From Thiodiazotropha sp040507245 (GTDB taxonomy: Bacteria > Pseudomonadota > Gammaproteobacteria > Chromatiales > Chromatiaceae): a stretch of 9,819 nucleotides of DNA. Within the stretch, counting starts at the first letter, position 1. Each line of letters begins with the position of its first letter. The notes below the pieces were generated by a model, which saw only the letters and a program-made list of their open reading frames with translations, was not told the DNA's origin and searched no databases. The stretch spans positions 1-9,819 of the forward strand of contig JBEVVH010000137.1 of assembly GCA_040507245.1 (NCBI GenBank), in the 5' to 3' direction. A program made the position numbers and the translations under genes. Positions 6,329 to 9,819 of the stretch are shown one piece after another.

Positions 6329-9300
6329 ATGCCATTCCTGACAATCCGAAAACTTGCTCACCCGCATACACTCCGATGGCTCTGCCTGCTGCTGTGGATA
6401 ACCGTCTGGCTGTTCGCGACACCCGTCTGGGCCGCGAAAAAGCCGGTGGAACCTCTGGAAAACACCGTCAGTCAGGAACAGATCGAAATCGCAAAGAGTG
6501 AGCTGGAGGCTGATGACAGTCTGGATGAGAACCAGAAATCCAAGGTGCTTGATCTGCTCGACCAGGCGAGTAACTGGATACGCCAGCGAGCCGTTACCCA
6601 GTCTGACCTGGAGGCGTTGCGCAAACTGATCCGTGAGGCTCCGGCAGAGATCAAAAACTCACGGCCCAGGCAACTCCGCGCGAAACCCCGGACGAGGCAC
6701 TCGATGAGTTGTCCCTGGAGGACCTGGAACGACGCATCAACCAGGAAAACCTTAATCTGACAGATGCGAGAACCGGGCAGAAACAGCAGCTCGACAACCT
6801 TGCCCGGTTGCTGGCAGGCAGTCAGCAGATCAACACGGACATCGCCGAAAATTCCCGCAACCTCGACAGTGAAAGCGGACAAGCCGAAAGCAACGCACCT
6901 GAAGCACTTAAACAGGCTCAGAAACTGTTGCAGATCAGCAAGCAGCAGCTCTACGAATCAAAAATCGAACTGCTCAAGCTGCGTCTGGCAAATCAGAGCC
7001 TGTTGACCAATCTCGCCCAGGCTCAGCGGGATGCCAGTGCCGCCCGCATCGAAGCACTGCAGGAGACACTCAGCCGACTCAACGCCGCGGCCGGCAACCT
7101 GCGAGAGCAGCAAGCCAAGCAGGCGCGCCAGGAGGCGGAGCGACTGGAACAACAGACCCAGAGTCTTCCCAAACCGATCCAGGAGATTGCCCAGAACAAC
7201 GCCCAGACCCGCACCGAGCTGGAAAACCTGGTCATCGGGGAGAAGAAGGTCGCCGACAAGCTCTCCGCGACCCAGAACCAGCTGGAACAGATCCGCGGCG
7301 ATTTCGAGCATATCAAGAAGCGTGTGGAGTTCGTCGGAACCAGCAAGGCAATAGGCAAAATGCTCATCCGCCGGCGTCAGGCACTACCCTCGTTGCAAAG
7401 CTATAGTCGCTCGTCCGCCGAACGCAGAAAAGAGATCGACCGGGCCACCGACCTGCAGATCGACATCGAGGAAAGTCTGCTGGACTGGAACAACCTGAGT
7501 GAGCAACTCGAACAGCAGATCCCCCAATTAAGCGCCGGCATGCCCGCGGATCAAGCCGCTCACCTCAAGCAGACCACCTACGATTTGCTGGGGGCGCAGC
7601 GTGAGGCACTTAACGAACTGCAGCAGGTTTACGGGCGTTACATTTCTCAGCTCACTGCATTGGATCAGGCGGAGCGTCAACTGCTCCAGGTCTCCCAATC
7701 CTATGTCGGATTCATCAATGATCAGCTGATTTGGATACCCAGCGGCGAACCTTTTGACCTGCTCGATCTGCACCAGCTCAGCGAGAGCCTGATCTGGCTG
7801 ATCTCTCCCTCCACCTGGGACGATACCGTAATCGACCTCCTGCAGGCCATGAAAAACCGTCCCGATATCACCCTGGTCATTCTGCTCGTCACGATTGTTT
7901 TGATCTGGAAACGTCCGGCCATCAAGGCGAAGATTCCCCAGCTCACCAAAGCCACCCGTAAAATCCACACCGACTCCATACGCCTGACCTTCTATGCCCT
8001 GTTGCTGACTCTGGCCAAGGTCGGTCTGCTGCCTGGCCTGATGATCGGCGTGGGTTACCTGCTGCAGGCTTTGCCGACACTGAGTCCGATCAGCGTCTAT
8101 CTGTCCACTGCGCTGATCACCGTCGGCACCACGCTGCTGGGCGCCTTGATGCTCTATCAGGTGTGTCTGCCGCATGGCATCGGCATACGCCATCTCAGAT
8201 GGAACAGCGCGATCTGCACCTCCCTGGCGCAGGAGCTGCGCTGGCTGATTCCAATTGTCGTACCCATGCGTGTCATGGCGATCCTCACTTCCGGTGAAAG
8301 TCTCGGCCCCCAGTCACAGCTCATAGACCGGATGAGTGTGATTGGCCTGTTGATCCTCACCCTGGTGTTCGTCTACCGGGTACTCAACAAACAGAGCCTG
8401 TTCTATCAAAGTTGGGTCAAGAGCCGTTCACAAGGTCTGTTGATCCAGACCCATTTTCTCTGGTTTTCGATCCTGCTGCTGATCGGAATTGCTCTGCTTA
8501 CAGCCGGTATCATGGGCTACCTGACCCTGTCACTGAGACTCCTGGAACGCTTTGAGCTTACCTTCTGGTTCTTCCTCGGCCTGTTCACTCTGAAGGAACA
8601 GCTGCTGCGCTACCTGTTCATCGCGGAACGTCGCCTGCGCTATGAGAACGCCCTGCAACGCCGGGATGAGTTACGCGCGCAACGGGAACAGGAAGCGACC
8701 CAAACCAGCGACGACGAGGGTTCCGCGATTGCAGTTGAGATTCCGGAGCTGGATTTCGACGCCTTGACCGAGCAGGCCAAACGTCTGGTGCGTTTTGGCT
8801 ACCTGTTCGGTTCTGTGATCGGCACCTGGTTGATCTGGGCAGAGCTGTTACCGGCGCTGGATTTCTTCAGCACCGTGCAACTCCCCTTCACCACCAGCCA
8901 CATGGTGGATGGCATCGTCACCGAGGGTAATCTCACCCTGAGTGATCTGGTCATCGGTCTGATGATCGTGGTGGTCACTGTGCTGGCCGCAAAGAACCTG
9001 CCCGGCATTCTCGAAATCACCCTGCTGCAGCGTCTGCCCCTGGAAACCGGCGCCCGCTATGCCCTGACCACCATGCTGCAGTATTTGATCGTCGGCATTG
9101 GCGTGATCATGGCCTTCAGTTCCATCGGCTTTCAATGGTTCAGCATCCAGTGGCTGGTGGCCGCCCTCGGCGTAGGACTCGGCTTCGGTCTGCAGGAGAT
9201 CGTGGCGAACTTCATCAGCGGCATCATCCTGTTGTTCGAACGCCCGATTCGCGTCGGTGACGTGGTCACCCTCGACAACACCACCGGCGTGGTATCCCGG

Positions 9301-9726
9301 ATCCGCATTCGCGCCACCACCATCACCAATTATGACAAGCAGGAGATGTTGATCCCCAACAAGGAGTTCATCACCGGCCGGGTGATCAACTGGACCCTTA
9401 CCGACAAGATCAACCGCATCATCATCACGGTCGGCGTGGCCTACGGCACCGATGTAAAGCGTGCCATGGAACTTCTGATCCAGGTCGCGGAAGAGACCGA
9501 CAATGTGCTCGACGACCCCAAACCCACCGCATCCTTCGAGGCGTTTGGCGATAGCGCCCTGACCCTGTTGCTGCGCGCCTATCTCGGCAGCATGGACAAC
9601 CGGATCGCAACCATCACCGCGCTGCATGAAGGGGTGTATCGGAAATTTGCCGAGCATGGTATCCCGATCCCCTTCCCGCAGCGGGATATCCATATCATCA
9701 ACCCTCAGGGATTCAAGGACTCGTAA
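6329..9726 (+). CDS. large MscK/MscM-family mechanosensitive channel, with an apparent frameshift near the 5' end
   Basis: Channels of this family open under membrane tension during osmotic downshock and release solutes. The N-terminal 109 or so residues (from 6329) and the rest (to 9726) lie in different frames. Restoring one A to the run at 6653-6657 joins them into 1132 residues, close to E. coli MscK (1120) and MscM (1107). Corrected layout: signal peptide 1-35 ending PVWA; a long Gln/Leu/Glu-rich coiled-coil periplasmic domain to about 505; then about eleven membrane spans, the first DITLVILLVTIVLIW near 513. The last span is the pore helix, VAALGVGLGFGLQEIVANF from 944, followed by the MscS beta domain with FERPIRVGDVVTLDNTTGVV and the PNKEF segment. 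There is no good ribosome site at 6329; translation may be coupled to the cyclase gene. MscK and MscM cannot be told apart here. Confidence 0.9.
6653..6657 (+). other. A5 run, probable site of the channel-gene frameshift
   Basis: Before this run the reading frame gives EAPAEIK, in register with the signal peptide. After it, that frame decays into an Arg/Pro-rich tail ending at 6760, while the frame one base back reads KLTAQATPRETPDEALDELSLEDLERR and continues to 9726. The downstream frame is closed by a TGA at 6634-6636, so the switch must occur after that point. Six A instead of five would give an unbroken gene. A deletion, a base-calling error in the run, or slippage during transcription or translation would all look like this. 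Confidence 0.75.
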
Positions 9727-9730
9727 CCCC

Positions 9731-9819
9731 GTAGCCCGATGTAATGGTCTCCTCCCCCCTCAATAACGGCGTCGTAATGCGCCATGATTGAAGTTGCGGT
9801 CAATCAAAATGAGAAGAGG
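9731..9819 (+). repeat. 89-bp dispersed repeat, right copy (inverted relative to the left copy)
   Basis: This is the reverse complement of 2-90 with 3 differences. It begins 4 bases after the stop codon of the channel gene, reading GTAGCCCGATGTAATGG in the direction of transcription, just as the left copy does behind apbE. It holds the same two hairpins: GGCG/CGCC at 9768-9783 and GATTGA/TCAATC at 9786-9805. It reaches the window edge. It may shape the 3' end of the channel transcript, but no T-tract follows the hairpins within the window. Confidence 0.9.

Noticed and set aside
8848..9693. 281-residue minus-strand frame opposite the channel pore domain
   Set aside because: It is a shadow of the conserved MscS-type domain and has Asp/His/Gly-rich low-quality composition.
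6709..9726. Channel gene read as a stand-alone 1005-residue protein from the TTG at 6709
   Set aside because: It would lack the signal peptide needed for the periplasmic domain and has no ribosome site. The missing part is intact just upstream in another frame.

Overview
The window looks like a chromosomal segment of a gammaproteobacterium. This is an inference from the gene types: a lipoprotein ApbE, an OxyR that keeps both redox cysteines, and a KefA/MscK-type channel of the large enterobacterial architecture. Base composition is moderately GC-rich. I see no phage, plasmid, transposase, tRNA or rRNA gene, and no CRISPR array, so I cannot name a genus.

Layout. The outer edges (2-90 and 9731-9819) are two copies of one 89-bp repeat in inverted orientation, differing at only 3 positions, and they bracket everything else. 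Inside, the genes form two divergent blocks. The minus-strand block reads right to left. It starts with oxyR (4041-4958), a haem-oxygenase-like di-iron (HDO) redox protein (2739-3995) and a TrpD2/YbiB-like phosphoribosyltransferase-fold protein (1658-2698), all closely spaced and probably one operon. After a gap holding an inverted pair of CTTCGTG-type repeats (1480-1640) comes a second minus-strand pair: a small 59-residue membrane protein (1192-1371) and the flavin transferase lipoprotein ApbE (116-1162). The plus-strand block is a class III nucleotide cyclase with an FHA domain (5412-6311), followed 17 bases later by a large MscK/MscM-type mechanosensitive channel (6329-9726). The channel gene carries an apparent one-base frameshift near its 5' end, at a run of five A.

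How the genes may fit together. OxyR senses peroxide and probably controls its own transcript. The HDO protein and the PRTase-like protein would then be peroxide-linked, but their substrates are unknown. The cyclase/FHA protein next to an osmotic safety-valve channel suggests a link between cyclic nucleotide or phosphopeptide signalling and membrane tension. ApbE attaches FMN to target proteins in the periplasm; no target (Nqr or Rnf subunit) is in the window. The most notable points are the flanking inverted repeats placed just after both terminal genes, the channel frameshift, the unusual base-recognition residues of the cyclase, and the small membrane protein upstream of apbE.
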